From Codonopsis lanceolata (taxonomy: Eukaryota > Streptophyta > Magnoliopsida > Asterales > Campanulaceae): a stretch of DNA of 64,000 nucleotides. This document shows, in pieces, positions 32,615 through 45,138 of the stretch (position 1 is the stretch's first letter; each line of letters begins with the position of its first letter). The notes under the pieces are model-generated. The model was not told the DNA's origin and made no database searches. It was given only the letters and a program-made list of their open reading frames with translations. The stretch is taken from assembly GCA_013146195.2 (NCBI GenBank), contig CM028377.1, positions 160,158,302 through 160,222,301 of the forward strand. Reading direction: 5' to 3'. Position numbers and translations under genes: made by a program.

Positions 32615-33184
32615 TAGTGTTCAAAAACTCCCCGCCTAGCTCCGCCTAGGCGCTAGGCCCCTCTTTACCACCGCGACTTTTTTAGTCGTCGTCTAATCGA
32701 CTAAGTCGGCGCCTACGCCAAATCTCGTCGATCATAATTTATTTTTGTAGCTTTGATTTTGTGGCATGCGGTGATCGGAGAAGGAAGAGGGATCGAACTG
32801 GAGAAGAAATTGGGGGAGTGGTATATGGTGAGCAGAGAGGGACGCAATGGGGGGCGAACTGGAGTAATATTTTTTTTGTTTTTAGTTCTAAACTTGACTG
32901 GTTTATTGCATTAGGGTTGTTGAGAATTGAGATTAATGGTAGGTTTGTATATTTTTGTTAATTTTACAAATATAGACAAGTGTTTGATAAAATGAGAAAC
33001 CTCAAAAAAATTAAATTTGTAGTTAATATGTTTGATCTTTGATGTAAATTATCAAAAAAAAAAAAAAGGTAATTATGTCTTAATTATAGACCCCGCATAG
33101 GTCCCGATTACGCCCCGACTAGTCCCTTATGCGCTAGGCACTAATGTACCGCCTAGCGGCCGCTTAACGATTTTTAGAACCTTG
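32615..33184. mobile_element. hAT-like MITE with CTAGGCG subterminal repeats (570 bp)
   Basis: The ends TAGTGTTCAAAAACT and GATTTTTAGAACCTTG form an imperfect inverted repeat. Perfect 8-bp duplications ATAAAAAT lie at 32607-32614 and 33185-33192. Unit 1 near 27806 shows the empty site (GGGACATAAAAATAGTGATC). GC-rich subterminal words CGCCTAGGCGCTAGG and GCGCTAGGCAC...CCGCCTAGCGG recur at both ends. Confidence 0.93.
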
Positions 33185-33226
33185 ATAAAAATAGTGATCG
33201 GGCTATAGTGTTTTAAAAACAAAATA

Positions 33227-33472
33227 CTCCTCCGTTCCAAATAATATTCTTCTTTTTCTTTTTTATTGGTTAAAAAATATGTATTTTCAAACTTTTTTTT
33301 TAGAAAGTTCTTTCACTATTTTACCCTTATTTTTTTCCTACCTCAAATATGAGTCACATGAATATGAGATTTAAATAAAACTAAAAATTATACTAATATT
33401 TACAATAAAAACAATTATTTCCTTAATCTTTGTTCTCAATCAAACAAAATGATTATTTAGAAACGAAGGAAG
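33227..33472. mobile_element. Stowaway-like MITE (unit 2, 246 bp)
   Basis: TA, then CTCCTCCGTTCCAAATAATA at the left and TTTAGAAACGAAGGAAG, TA at the right. Orthologous to 27849-28079 and 61325-61564. Confidence 0.8.
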
Positions 33473-33657
33473 TAATAAACATTCACATAAACAGGTAAGT
33501 AAACCGATGTCATGCAAGATTAACGTCAAGATTAGAAGCTTAATTAACTATTAATATTTCCTTTTTAAGAAATGAGAATGAGGCATTTGTTCTCTAAGTG
33601 AAAATCTCATGTACAACATAGTATACCCTTTCGCGTGTCACAAAACTAAATTAAATA

Positions 33658-33915
33658 CTCCCTCCGTTCCTAAATTATCGTTCTCCTTTCCTTTTTCGTC
33701 CGTCCCAAAATAATTGTCCAGTTTGAAACTTACCTTTTTAGAACATCACTTTTACCACTTTACCATTACTTTTCCACCCTACTTTAATTATGGGCCACAT
33801 ACATATGGGCTTTAAAGGAAACTACACACTAAACCAATATAAATAATCAAGTCAATTGTTTTTTCTTAAACTGTGCGCCAGGTCAACTAGGACGATTAAT
33901 TAGGGACGGAGGGAG
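33658..33915. mobile_element. Stowaway-like MITE, unit 2 only (258 bp)
   Basis: TA, CTCCCTCCGTTCCTAAATTA ... TTAGGGACGGAGGGAG, TA. Unit 1 is uninterrupted here (AAATTAAACATGTGTCATGG near 28250), so insertion followed duplication of the units. Confidence 0.92.
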
Positions 33916-35065
33916 TATGTGTCATGGCGATCAATGATTATATTACTTGTGGTATATGGAAAAGTGTACTTTGTGATTTTGACAAATTTTAGGATTTCTA
34001 GACAAAAATATGAGTAAGACGATTTTACTAATATTTTTTATAAATAGATTCTTTTATACCTGATCGATCATATATTGATAAATTAAACTCTAAAAAAGTG
34101 AAAGTTCATTTTCCGAATTAAAACCCGTAAAATATTCTGACAGAAACCTACTCTTATTTTTTACCTTCTCCTCCTTTAGTCCCACACCAACTATATCATG
34201 TCACTCTCTTACTATTAATCTATAGAGCGAAACGAAAATCTAAAACAGAAAATTCAATCTAAAATAATTATCCCAAACGTGTACACCCGTGACAATTCTT
34301 ATGGAACATGCTGAAGAAGAAAATTAGACTATACTTTCGGTGTACAGAAATCTATTAATAGGGTAATTACAAATAACGCTTTTCAATTATGGGTTGAATT
34401 TGAATTATCCCCCTCAATTATAAATTGAGACAATGCTACCCCTCCCTTAACTATAGAATTTTCTTAAATTTTACCTTTTATTTAGGTATTGTCATTGAGT
34501 TGACGGAATGTTTTCATCTAAAACTCATAGATCATCTTTCTGTATTATTTTTACAATGATATTCAAAATAATGATAAACAATTATTTATAATAAAGGCTA
34601 ACCACACCCCAAAATCTACTTTTACACTTATTTCCTGTACAGCTTGTGATGTATATTATAGAAAATAGAGCGAGAGTGGATTTTGTGTTGTACTTATCAT
34701 CACCCTTATTTATATTGATTATTTTTTAAAACAAAGAGGGTTTTAGAGTAATAAGAGTTAAATTGTCAATTGAAATACTAAAAAAACGTAATAGTATTAA
34801 AAAAATATCTGAAGATGATCACATGAGTCTCAAGTGAATATTTTATGTTAACGAAAATGACAATGTCTAAACAGAAACTGCGATTAAAGAAAAATACAAT
34901 AGTTAATTAAGGAGGCACATTTCTTAAATTAGTAGTTGAGGAGGGAAATTTAAGCTCAACTCATAGGAGTGGCATTATTTGTAATTTACACATATTAGTA
35001 TTCACAAAGTGACTTCTAACTGTTTGAATTATGTATATGTTTAATGTGTGCATATTTTATTAGGA

Positions 35066-35339
35066 CTAGTATGTTTACATGTATCGTATGCACGATGTCA
35101 GTATGAGATCAGTTCAATAAATAATCGGGATAAACAGAACCTATAATTAACAGGATAATTCAAACAAAACTCACAACTGAAGATTTTATATGTAATTATA
35201 AAAGAGTAATTCAAAAATAACTCATAACTAAGGGGTTCATTTGTAACTCACATACTTACGAATCAATTTGAATCGTCAGTTGTGTTTAGCACTTCGATCT
35301 GGGCCATCAGTTAGACCATGAGCTTCTTTATAATATAGA
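35066..35339 (-). mobile_element. Short Helitron E (274 bp, minus strand)
   Basis: On the minus strand it starts TCTATATTATAAAGAAGC (35339 down) and ends with a small hairpin (ATCGTGCATACGAT) followed by AAACATACTAG. It sits between A and T. Unit 4 (about 55480) lacks it, the flanks joining as TATTTTATTAGTG then ATTGCGATAAC. Non-autonomous. Confidence 0.6.
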
Positions 35340-35367
35340 TTTACAATTGTGATAACTTATACTCTAC

Positions 35368-35415
35368 ATTATATGTGTGTGTGTGTGTGTGTATATATGT
35401 ATGTATGTATGTATG
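35368..35415. repeat. (GT)n(TATG)n compound microsatellite
   Basis: About 11 GT repeats followed by TATATATGTATGTATGTATG. Unit 4 has a (TA)n run at the matching place. Confidence 0.9.
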
Positions 35416-35450
35416 AAAGTAAAATTTTCATCAATTCACGATGTATTATA

Positions 35451-35678
35451 CTCCCTCTGTCCCACAGTTTAAGAAAAAACAATTGACTTGATTATTTATA
35501 TTGGTTTAATGTGTAGTTTCCTTTAAAGCCCATGTGTATGTGACTCATAATTAAAGTAGAGTGAAAAAGTAAGGGTAAAGTGGTAAAAGTGATGTTCTAA
35601 AAAGGTAAGTTTCAAACTGGACAATTATTTAAAGATTGACGAAAAAGGAAAGAATGACGATAATTTAGGGAAAGCAAG
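35451..35678. mobile_element. Stowaway-like MITE, right tip decayed (unit 2)
   Basis: TA, CTCCCTCTGTCCCACAGTTT at the left; the right end AATTTAGGGAAAGCAAG has lost the GGACGGAGGGAG tip. Unit 4 carries its related MITE (55063-55315) at a different site a little further along, so these are independent insertions. Confidence 0.75.
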
Positions 35679-37462
35679 TATGTTTTTATAGAAGTGGTTC
35701 TAAGCGTGGTAAGTACCAATCACATTTTTTTGTCTTAATATATTTAAATTTTGGTGTCGTTTGTTTTAAAAAAATCAATTCCATGGATAAATGAAAATTC
35801 AATTCTTTGTATAATAGTATATACTCCTTCTCTTCCAAAATATATGATGTTTTGAGGCTTTTAATACAAACCAAATAAATATATTATAAAAACTAAACTA
35901 TTATATCCAAACATTAATGATGTGTTTTTGATATTCTTATCCAAGAACAGGAGTTACTAAGTCAATAAATATGGATAAAATTAGAAAGAAAAAAAGTTTT
36001 TGAAAATTACAAAATATCATCTATTTTGAAACCAAAAAACACCTGAAAACGTCATATTTTTTTGTTGTTGATGTAACATGTTCTATTATCAAATTTTGAA
36101 TGTCAAACTTTTTTAAAAAATGACATTTTTATTAGTTTATTAAAATTAAAATGATACTTTTATATATTAAGTTTTAAAAGTAATTTTTAAGTAAAAAACA
36201 TTATAAAATGAACTAGTAAACTGTTTTGCGGTGGAGGATATACTGGTGGACCTCGTCACATGGAATTAGAGGAAAGCGTCAAACAGGTTTTGAAAACCGG
36301 AGCACAGGAAATCGAATCAGTTCACAGGAATTTATAAGCGGCCGCCGACAGCCGCCACGTCAGAAAGTTAACAGTGCCGATCACTCCCTATAGTAACTTT
36401 TCGGTCATAACATTTATTTTTCTAACTTTCGCAAATAATTAACATATATATATTTTTATTTTTCATAATTAAAAATATAGTGTCTTCATTTATAAATTAT
36501 TATCATGTTTAACCCGACACATGGATTAAGAAAAAAAAAATATTCCCACCGTTTTTTAAATATTGTTTACTTTGACCTGGCACACCGTTTTTAAAAAAAG
36601 TAAATGATTGTATTATAAATATTAATGAAATGTGTGATTTTCTTTAATATCCTTGATTATGTGATAATAATTAAAATAAGTAGAAAAAATATGGGTAAAA
36701 TGATAAAAATATTTTTTTAAAAGTGAAAGTTTTGGAAGTAAACAATTATTTAAGAACAGACGAAAAAAGAAGATGGATCATAATTTCAAAACGAATAGAG
36801 TATCAACTTGATTATTGATATTGATGTAATATGTGTTTTTGTTGAAAGCACATTTGTATAGAACTCATAATTAATGTAAGAAAAAAATAAAGATAAGATA
36901 GTAAAAATATTTTTTTAAAGAGAACTTTATAAACAAGACATTTTTTTTATTGTAGAAGGATGCAATATGAAAATAAGATAATAATTTAAGGACGGAGGAA
37001 GTGTAATACTTTTTGCTTACCACGAATTACCTATTTAATATTTATGATAATAAAAAATACACGTCAAATTTCTATTTGAAAAATAATTAGTTTATGTTTA
37101 AAAAAAATTCAAGCATAACATTTATTTAAAAATTGATTGAGTATATTAGGAACCGTATTTATCCAGAATAAAATATTAATCGTGATTAAACTTGCAGTTC
37201 ATTTGTAGTTTATTAATTTTTATATCTTTAAAAATATTATGTAATAAAAAGTTTTTTAAAAAATTATGAGATTGTTAAAAAGGAAAATGTGAACCTGAGA
37301 AGAAATAAAATAAAATAAAAACTAATAAATTTACGTGTGCTATTACAATGGTAAAAAAATTGAAGCTTTTAACATTTTAGTCAATTTTTTAAAAGAAAAC
37401 TCATTTAGAGAAAGAGGGAGTGCCTTTTTATTACATTACTTATGAATATTCAAATTTAGTAA

Positions 37463-37830
37463 TGTTAACATTGACAATGGAAAAGGAAAGATTAACAGCC
37501 TGAATATCAAGCAAGGAAATAAGATAAGAGCTTGTGCAAAGTATGGAGAAATGAATAACAAGTTAAGGAGATTTTTGTATTCTATAGTTAAAGAAAGTTT
37601 TAGTGGCTGGGAGTAATTTTCTCATTGTTCCAGGGGCTATTTGTAAATAGTTGTTGGTGATCAGTTTGTTAGTTAGTCGTATTATGTTTTATTTCTTCTT
37701 TCTTTATTCTCCAGGCATATATATACTGCCTTAGGGTCATGTAAATTGATGTATCTCTCATATATACAAATAATCCCATTCCTTCTTCAATCCAAGATCC
37801 AACAGTTTGGATCCAATTCTTTTCTTTACA
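37463..37830 (+). repeat. 5' LTR of the copia element
   Basis: 368 bp, TGTTAACATTG...TTCTTTACA. Contains CATATATATACTGCC, a TATA-like element at about 37718. Confidence 0.95.
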
Positions 37831-37842
37831 TGGTATCAGAGC
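37831..37842 (+). other. Primer binding site (initiator tRNA-Met type)
   Basis: TGGTATCAGAGC directly follows the 5' LTR, complementary to the 3' end of initiator methionine tRNA, as in most plant copia elements. Confidence 0.95.
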
Positions 37843-37899
37843 AAAGATCTTGATATCCATTTCGATCATTCTTAATTCTTCATCAATTCTCCTTCTACA

Positions 37900-40800
37900 A
37901 TGGGGGAAGAAATCTCAGGTACGAAACTCAACAGCCAAGAATCAAAAACCAAGATCCCTACAATGGAGATTGGCATTGATTCAAATATGCACCCTCTATA
38001 TCTTCACAACAATGATCACCCTGGGCTTGTCCTCATAGCTACCAAACTCACTGGAAGTGACAATTACAACTCCTGGAAAAGGTCATTCGAGATAGCCCTC
38101 TCTGCAAAGAACAAATTGAGCATTATGGATGGCAGCTTTCCTGTTCCAGAAAAGGAAGATTCATTGTTTCCCTTATGGGCAAGGGCCAATGACATGGTGA
38201 TTTCATGGGCCTTCAATGTCATGACCAGTGAAATAAGCAACAGCCTAAAGTATGTGATTGATGCCAAATCTGTCTGGACAGAACTGAGAGAAAGATTTGC
38301 CACCATTGATGGCCATAGAGTTTTTCAACTGGAAAAGGACTTGCACAGACTTGATCAAGGTAATGGTTCTGTTGAATTTTATTATCACAAGATTAAAGGA
38401 ATTTGGGATGAAAGCACAGCTTTGGATCCAATCACTACCTGCCAGTGCAATTGCACATGTGGAGCCGTCAAGAACCAAGAACAAAGAGATCAAAAAGACA
38501 ACTCATGCGCAGCTTCTTGATGGGACTGCATGAGAGTTATATGAACATAAGGGGGCAGATCCTCAGAATGAAGCCCCTACCCACAGTTGGTGAGGCCTAT
38601 TGCATGGTTAGACAAGAAGAGACCCAAAGGCAAGGGTATGTTCCTGAATTCAGTTCTATAGCAGCCAACTTAACTCAATCAGGACAGAATCAGAACACAG
38701 CCCCTCCCAGAAATACCCAATTCAAGAACCCTTTCAAGAAAGGAGTTTTCTGCAATCATTGCAATAGGGAAGGACATGTCGAGATGAGTGTTACAGCTCA
38801 AAGGATTCCCTCCAGGACATCCAGGTAATCCAAATCATCCAGCACATAGAACCAGGTTCAACAAAGATCAGAGTGGGAGCAAAGGACCAAACAACTATAC
38901 TTCAGGAAGCCAAGGTCAATCTGGGAATCCTAGGGCCATGCAGGTTCAACAAGACCAAACTCATGGCAATGATGGGAAAGACAAAGAAAGTACAGGACAT
39001 CTCAGCCTTGAACAGTTGCAGAAACAAATTAATCAAGTCATGATCATGCTCAAGGCCAAAGACAGTCCTGAAGATCATAATACCAACTGGACAAAGATTC
39101 ATTGGTATGACTCATATGGCAGGTACTTCTATTGCACAAAATCACTCTAACACCATTCACCATCCTTATTCTATATACACTTGGATTATTGATTCAAGTG
39201 CCACTGATCATATATGCATTTCTTTGTCCCTTTTACATGACATTGTTGTCCTCAAACAATCTGTCACCCTATCCCTTCCAAATGGTACCAAGGTCAATGT
39301 CAATCACATGGGAAAGGTTCATATTAACAATCAACTAACCCTTGAGGAAGTCTTCTACATACCTAAGTTTCAATACAACCTCCTATCTATATCTAAGCTT
39401 TCTTCCCAAACTAACTGTCAAACTCTCATCACTGGAACACATTGCCTTTTCCAGGACCTGAAGATGAACAAGACTATAGCTACTGGTGAACTGATTGAGG
39501 CCTATACATCCTCAAAGCTGATGTCCATCTCACCAACACACACTTTTGTTCCAATACTTCAAGAAACAAGAACATGTTCTGTTGGCACCAAAGACTAGGA
39601 CATAGTTCCTTTAGTACTCTCAAGAAAATTGTTCCTTTACTTCATCTTTGTAATGATGACAACTCTAATATTGAGAATATAGACAACTGTGACATTTGTC
39701 CCCTAGCCAAACAACACAAACTCCCTTTCAACTTAGTACTATTAAAAGTAAGAATTGCTTTGATCTCATACTTGTGACTTATGGGGACCTTATAGGAAAA
39801 CCACCATGAATGGTTGTAGATATTTCCTAACCATTGTTGATGACTTCTCTAGGGGTGTTTGGACTTTCTTAATGTCAACCAAGACACATGTATTCACCCT
39901 TCTCAAACAATTTAATGCTTATGTTCAAAACCATTTTAACACCACCATAAAATTTTGTAGGACTGATCATGGCACTGAGTTTTATAACTCAGAAGTTATA
40001 CCTTATCTCAATAATCTTGGCATTTTACATCAAAGTTCTTGTGTAGATACTCCACAACAGAATGGAGTTGTAGAAAGGAAACATCAACACCTTCTAGATA
40101 TGTCTAGGGCCATAAGGTTTCAGGCAGTCCGCCCATACACTTTGGGGATATTGCCTTTAGCCGCCACTCACATTATCAATGAATACCTACAAATGCCACC
40201 AACTTTAAAACACCCCATGAAGTTCTTTTTCAACACCACTACTACTTATGATCACTTGAGAATTATAGGATGTCTTTGTTTTGCCAAGATTCACCCCGAT
40301 GATAAATTTAGCCCAAGAGCCATTAAATGCATACATCTTGGATATCCCCCAATCGAAAGGGTACATTCTCAGATAACCTTGAAACCAAAAAGGTTTTCAT
40401 CAGTAGGCATGTCATATTTCATGAGAATATATTCCCATGATTCAAACCAACAACCACATTCCCTCTACACCTGTGGTAGATGTGAATCTTTCACATGATG
40501 ATGAACACCCTATAAATACTCAAACTGATCAAGATGAAACTCATAATCCAGAACATGATGTAACTATGCCTGCTTGTCAAACCGAACCTACCAATACTAC
40601 CCTTCCTAGAACTTCCACTAGAAAGCAGACAATTTCCTATAAAGCCGAGAGACTATGTTCTATCTTCTATCTATGCTAATTCTTTATCTCTTGTGCAAGA
40701 ACCACAATCTTATCAACGTGCCATACAAAGCAATGAATGGATAGAAGCTATGAATAGGAGATTGCAAAGACTTGAAGAAAACAACACCAGGATATTGTCG

Positions 40801-42230
40801 GCTTGCCTCAAGGTAAAAGAACCATTGGATGCAAATGGATCTATAAAGTTAAATATAAATCTGATGGCAGTATAGAAAGATTCAAGGCAAGGCTGGTTGC
40901 TAAAGGCTTTAATCAAACAGAAGGAATTGACTACTCGAGACTTTTGTTTCAAAGAGCTAAGATGGTAACGTTAGAACCATCTTAGCCATTGCCACAACAC
41001 GTAAATGGGAGGTGCACCAACTTGATGTCAACAATGCATTCTTACATGGAGAGTTAGAAGAAGAGGTTTACATGCATGCCCTCGCTACAAGCTTCAGGAG
41101 ATCAACAATAACCACACTAGTGTATGCAAGTTAAAGAAATCAACCGTATGGGCTCAAGCAAGCCTCAAGACAAGTGGTTTTCCAAATTGACAAGTACTAC
41201 CGAACTTGGCTATACTCAATCTATGGCGCACTACTCTCATTCACTATTAATAAAGGCCAAAGTTTCACCGGTGTATTAGTTTATGTAGATGATATTACGG
41301 TTTCTCGGAAACCTGCCCTTCATCAATCAACCAACTCAAGGTTTTACTCTCCAGACAAGTTTAGCATAAAGGATCTTGGTCCTATCAAGTACTACCTTGG
41401 AATAGAAGTAATGAGATCTGCAGAAGGGTTCCATTTAAATCAGAAGAAGTATGCAGTGGAGCTTATTGAAAGTGCTGGCCTCTTGAATTCAAAACCCCTT
41501 ACTATTCCCTTTGACCCTAATGCTAAACTTCTGGCCAATGAGGGAATCCTACTAGACAATCCTACAGATTATAGAAGACTTGTGGGGAAACTAATATATC
41601 TAACAGTCACTAGGCCAGACTTGGCCTTTGCTGCTCAGTGCCTTAGTCAGTTTGTCCAAAGCCCCAGAGATACTCACTTAAAGGCTCTTCGGGGGTATTG
41701 AGATATGTCAAAGCCTCTCCAGAACAAGGTATATACTTGCCATCATCTAATCTGCTTAATCTAAGGGCTTACTGTGACTGTGACAGTGACTGGGCAGGAA
41801 ATCCTAATGACAGAAAGTCCATCACTGGCTATTGTATGATGTTAGGGAATTCATTAATTTCCTGGCAGTCAAAGAAACAATCAGTTGTTTCAAGGTCATC
41901 CACTGAATCAGAATATCGAGCCTTAGCCTCAACCAGCTGTGAAATACTATGGCTTGGAAACTTATTAAAAGACCTACAAGTCCAGATCACTGCACCTGTT
42001 CCTATATATTGTGACAGTTCTTCAGCTATTGCAGTGGCTAGCAATCCTGTATATCATGCCAGAACCAAACACATTGAGATAGATTGCCACTTCATCCGAG
42101 AAAAGATAAAGAATGGACAAGTGTCATTGCATCATATATCCACTAAGAATCAAGTGTGGCTGATTTATTCACCAAATTTCTGGGCAGAAATCTGCATTGG
42201 AAGTTCTTATCCAAGTTGCAGGTGGTCAGT
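37900..42230 (+). pseudogene. Broken copia gag-pol polyprotein
   Basis: Gag (from ATG at 37900; UBN2/Retrotran_gag type, LTGSDNYNSWKRSFEIAL near 38049) is open to about 38440, where the frame shifts. The zinc knuckle starts CNHCNREGH (38751) but is then broken. Protease has DSSATDH (39191) where DSGATDH is usual, so the Gly after the catalytic Asp-Ser is changed. Pre-integrase block WHQRLGHSSF and CDICPLAKQHKLPF (39577-39730). Integrase core VDDFSRGVWTF, TDHGTEF and PQQNGVVERKH (39830-40085) keeps the D-D-E residues. RT: CKWIYKVKYKSDGSIERFKA (40830) and YVDD (41282). RNase H: WAGNPNDRKSITGY, STESEYRA and ARTKHIEIDCHF (41790-42090). At least ten frame changes separate these blocks. Confidence 0.95.
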
Positions 42231-42248
42231 ATTTACACACCCACAACT

Positions 42249-42259
42249 TGTGGGGAGGG
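42249..42259 (+). other. Polypurine tract
   Basis: TTGTGGGGAGGG immediately before the 3' LTR, the plus-strand primer site of copia elements. Confidence 0.85.
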
Positions 42260-42627
42260 TGTTAACATTGACAATGGAAAAGGAAAGATTAACAGCCTGA
42301 ATATCAAGCAAGGAAATGAGATAAGAGCTTGTGCAAAGTATGGAGAAATGAATAACAAGTTAAGGAGATTTTTGTATTCTATAGTTAAAGAAAGTTTTAG
42401 TGGCTGGGAGTAATTTTCTCATTGTTCCAGGGGCTATTTGTAAATAGTTGTTGGTGATCAGTTAGTTAGTTAGTCGTATTCTGTTTTATTTCTTCTTTCT
42501 TTATTCTCCAGGCATATATATACTGCCTTAGGGTCATGTAAATTGATGTATCTCTCATATATACAAATAATCCCATTCCTTCTTTAATCCAAGATCCAAC
42601 AGTTTGGATCCAATTCTTTTCTTTACA
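42260..42627 (+). repeat. 3' LTR of the copia element
   Basis: 368 bp, four differences from the 5' LTR by eye (two near the GATCAGTT and TAGTCGTATT stretch, one near GGAAATGAGATA, one near CTTCTTTAATCC). Confidence 0.95.
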
Positions 42628-43093
42628 AGTAATAATATCTTTAAAGATATTATGAAATAAAAAAAAATTATGAGATTAGTAAAAAGGAAAATGTGAACCT
42701 AAGAAGAAATAAAATGATATTGCTTCTTAAAATAGGAGTAATATTTTTAGTTCAATTTATTGAAAATACAAGCAAGTAATACTATAATCTTATAAATTTT
42801 ATTTTGTTAAATGAAACAATTTATTTGAACGGAAAATTATATAATTCTACCAAATTAGATAATAACTATCAAATGATTCAGAGCCAAGTAGACGTAAATA
42901 TTATGCCAAATTTTTTTATGCTCCCTGTCTCAAAATAATTGTAACATTTAATTTTGTAGAAATATAAAGAAAAAAATATATCAACTAGATTTTATTTTAA
43001 ACAAAATTAACACAACTTTGTTGTTACTTTAGTAATAAAAACTAGAAAGTAATAGATAAATTTGGGTAAAATGAATTCTTTGGATATTTTTGT

Positions 43094-43193
43094 NNNNNNN
43101 NNNNNNNNNNNNNNNNNNNNNNNNNNNNNNNNNNNNNNNNNNNNNNNNNNNNNNNNNNNNNNNNNNNNNNNNNNNNNNNNNNNNNNNNNNNNN
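43094..43193. other. Assembly gap (100 N)
   Basis: 100 unknown bases inside the palindrome loop. Unit 3 stops here, and the sequence to the right is unrelated to the units until about 51400. Confidence 0.99.
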
Positions 43194-43774
43194 TCAAGTT
43201 AGTCAAAGCTAGAGGGCGATATCTTATATAACTCCAAAATTCTGAAAAGAAACTGAGTTGAGCTATTGAAAGGATTCAGACCTCAAGAATTTGCAAAAAT
43301 TATTAAATTACCCACTAATGTAAATGTGCGTATATCCTATGTAATAGTGTACAATATACTAAGATGATTTTTTGTTTAATGAGAAGTGACTTAATATGAG
43401 ATCCATACAACTACGAATGGGTAAGAAATACAAAGGTAGCAATTAGTCTTTGTTGAATAGAGTCTGTGAGAAAATTGCAGTAAGTTGTGTCAATCAATCA
43501 ACTACACTAGTACTTTTCGACTCTTGGAAAACCCATAAGCCACAGTTGTGCTAATCAAATCAAGACCCTTTTATTTCAATAAAACATTAGCATTTGTAAT
43601 AAATTCCCCATTTTCTATTTTTCCTTTTAAGAACCTAATTACAAAAAGAACAAAACTTATATAACAAATCTAACTAATGCTAGGTAACTTATTCGGTTAC
43701 CTGTTTGAGGCTAAGAAAAGACACATCCTGTGGTTTCGAAGATGCATCTAAAGAATCTCCCATGGCTCTGTAAT

Positions 43775-43787
43775 GGCTCTGATACCA
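43775..43787 (-). other. Primer binding site of a minus-strand copia remnant
   Basis: On the minus strand TGGTATCAGAGCC, followed by a short reading frame starting MGDSLDASSKPQDV that ends within 25 codons. Typical position after a copia 5' LTR. Confidence 0.75.
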
Positions 43788-44138
43788 TATAAGGAAAAAC
43801 AACAGATTAGAAAGAAAGTAGTGGAAGCAAAATTAAAAAGAAACAGAACAGACCGAAGGAAAGAGATGAGAAGACACTATAGAAGATAACCCAACCTAAT
43901 TCAATTGGTTGGATTTAGTTGATTATTTATACACAACTCAAGAGATACAAAGCTATATGAACTGCACAAATGTGAAGAGAGATATAAACCAATACTATAA
44001 CAAGTTTCCTAGTGTAAACTAACTTGTCTACCCCTGCTAATTAGATTACAAAAATACGAAAATAAATTACAAGTAAATAATTGCAAGGTAATGAAACTAA
44101 TTACTCCAAAACAACTAGCATAATATTACACTTTAACA
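43788..44138 (-). mobile_element. Copia 5' LTR remnant (minus strand)
   Basis: On the minus strand it starts TGTTAAAGTGTAATATTATG (44138 down) and runs 351 bp to TTTTCCTTATA, directly followed by the primer site. A TATAAATA box lies at about 43924-43931 (minus strand). The second LTR and the internal region are absent, so it is a truncated element. Confidence 0.65.
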
Positions 44139-45138
44139 TATACTACCTGTTACTATAGATTCATAAAAACATTATTGCAAAATTAGAATGTATGTGCATA
44201 TGATGTAGAGCGTTCTTCAATTCATTGAACAAATAATGGTCAGTTGATGGTATATGACTAATTAAAAATAGAGTAAACTCTATTCCAATTTCACCCTTGC
44301 ATAGTGACATCCTGTTATATTCTGGTCTGTAGGAAGGTATGTGATATATATATTGCTCTTGTTTGCGAAGCTAAGTTATGCTATCCATTATGTACAACAC
44401 ATGAATGAGGTCTTGGGACGAGTAATCTATTATGCTTTCAGCACTAACACTCATGACCAAAATACTGTAAGAACTTAATTTCTCTAATGGCAACAGCTTA
44501 ACCAACATTACACATACCCTTTTCTAGTTTACAGGATAGTTAATTTCACTCATAATGCAGGAAACATATAGTTTTTTTTTCTTTATCACCTTTTAAGGGA
44601 CTCAGCCGACCACTTTTGTGAACAACTGGACGATATTTTGTACGCATACATTCTACTCTTTTTAAGGACTTACTATCTCTAATGGCATCCTGCTTTTGTT
44701 TAGATTGCAGGAAACTACTCTAAATCTTGTAACATATTCTAGCCTAGTTGGGAATGACTTTGGTGCCACCCAAGAAATAAGCTCCCAAAAACTCATTTGG
44801 GTTGTTACCCGTATCCATGTTCAAGCAGAAATATAATGCTCCTTGTACACCTCATTTTCTGTGTCAAATTTGTATCTTACTACTTCAATTTGAGCAAAAA
44901 AGAAAAAAAATTAATATTCTATTGTTATATTACACAATGAGATAGAGGAGATATTGTGGAGATCGATGCATGGGTGGATGCATCAGGAAAGACTGGAATG
45001 AGGTATAATTTGAGAGTACAAGACCCAAAAGACTATAACAAGAGCAACAAAGTGCATTCCCTAGTTGTAAAAAATTGTTACAAAATTTCCACGGTTTCTT
45101 TAGAACAAAATGTGTATTCCCGTTATGATCCATAACAT
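44139..45138. other. Mostly unrecognised; faint gypsy RNase H trace
   Basis: Around 44390-44470 the plus strand reads LGRVIYYAFSTNTHD, reminiscent of the VIYYASRTLND box of gypsy RNase H, but nothing around it supports a full domain. The rest is AT-rich with no feature I can support. Confidence 0.25.

Larger units (their letters stand above)
30791..36276 (+). repeat. Segmental repeat unit 2
   Basis: It starts with the GC-rich block (30792) and follows unit 1 in order. It differs by insertions: a hAT MITE (32615-33184), Stowaways (33658-33915, 35451-35678), a small Helitron (35066-35339) and a roughly 230-bp internal tandem duplication (about 31755-32090). It lacks the Harbinger and TAG elements of unit 1 and so provides their empty sites. 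No coding region is recognised. Confidence 0.85.
37463..42627 (+). mobile_element. Ty1/copia LTR retrotransposon (complete ends, 5165 bp)
   Basis: Two 368-bp LTRs with TGTTAACA...TTTACA ends enclose a primer binding site, gag-pol remains and a polypurine tract. The 5-bp target duplication AGTAA lies at 37458-37462 and 42628-42632. Unit 2 near 31990 gives the empty site (TTTAGTAATAATATC). The LTRs differ at four positions by eye, about 1 percent. The order gag, protease, integrase, RT, RNase H is that of Ty1/copia. Coding regions are broken, so it could only have moved with proteins supplied in trans, or it decayed after insertion. Confidence 0.97.
36277..43093 (+). repeat. Segmental repeat unit 3, split by a copia element and cut by the gap
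   Basis: It starts with the GC-rich block (36277) and follows unit 2 until 37462, resumes at 42628 after the copia element, and runs into the N gap. Its head (CACTCCCTATAGTAACTTTT) matches unit 4 better than units 1, 2 or 5. No coding region of its own. Confidence 0.85.

Noticed and set aside
32761..32961. 66-aa frame inside the 570-bp hAT MITE
   Set aside because: Too short, no transposase motif, and present in only one unit.
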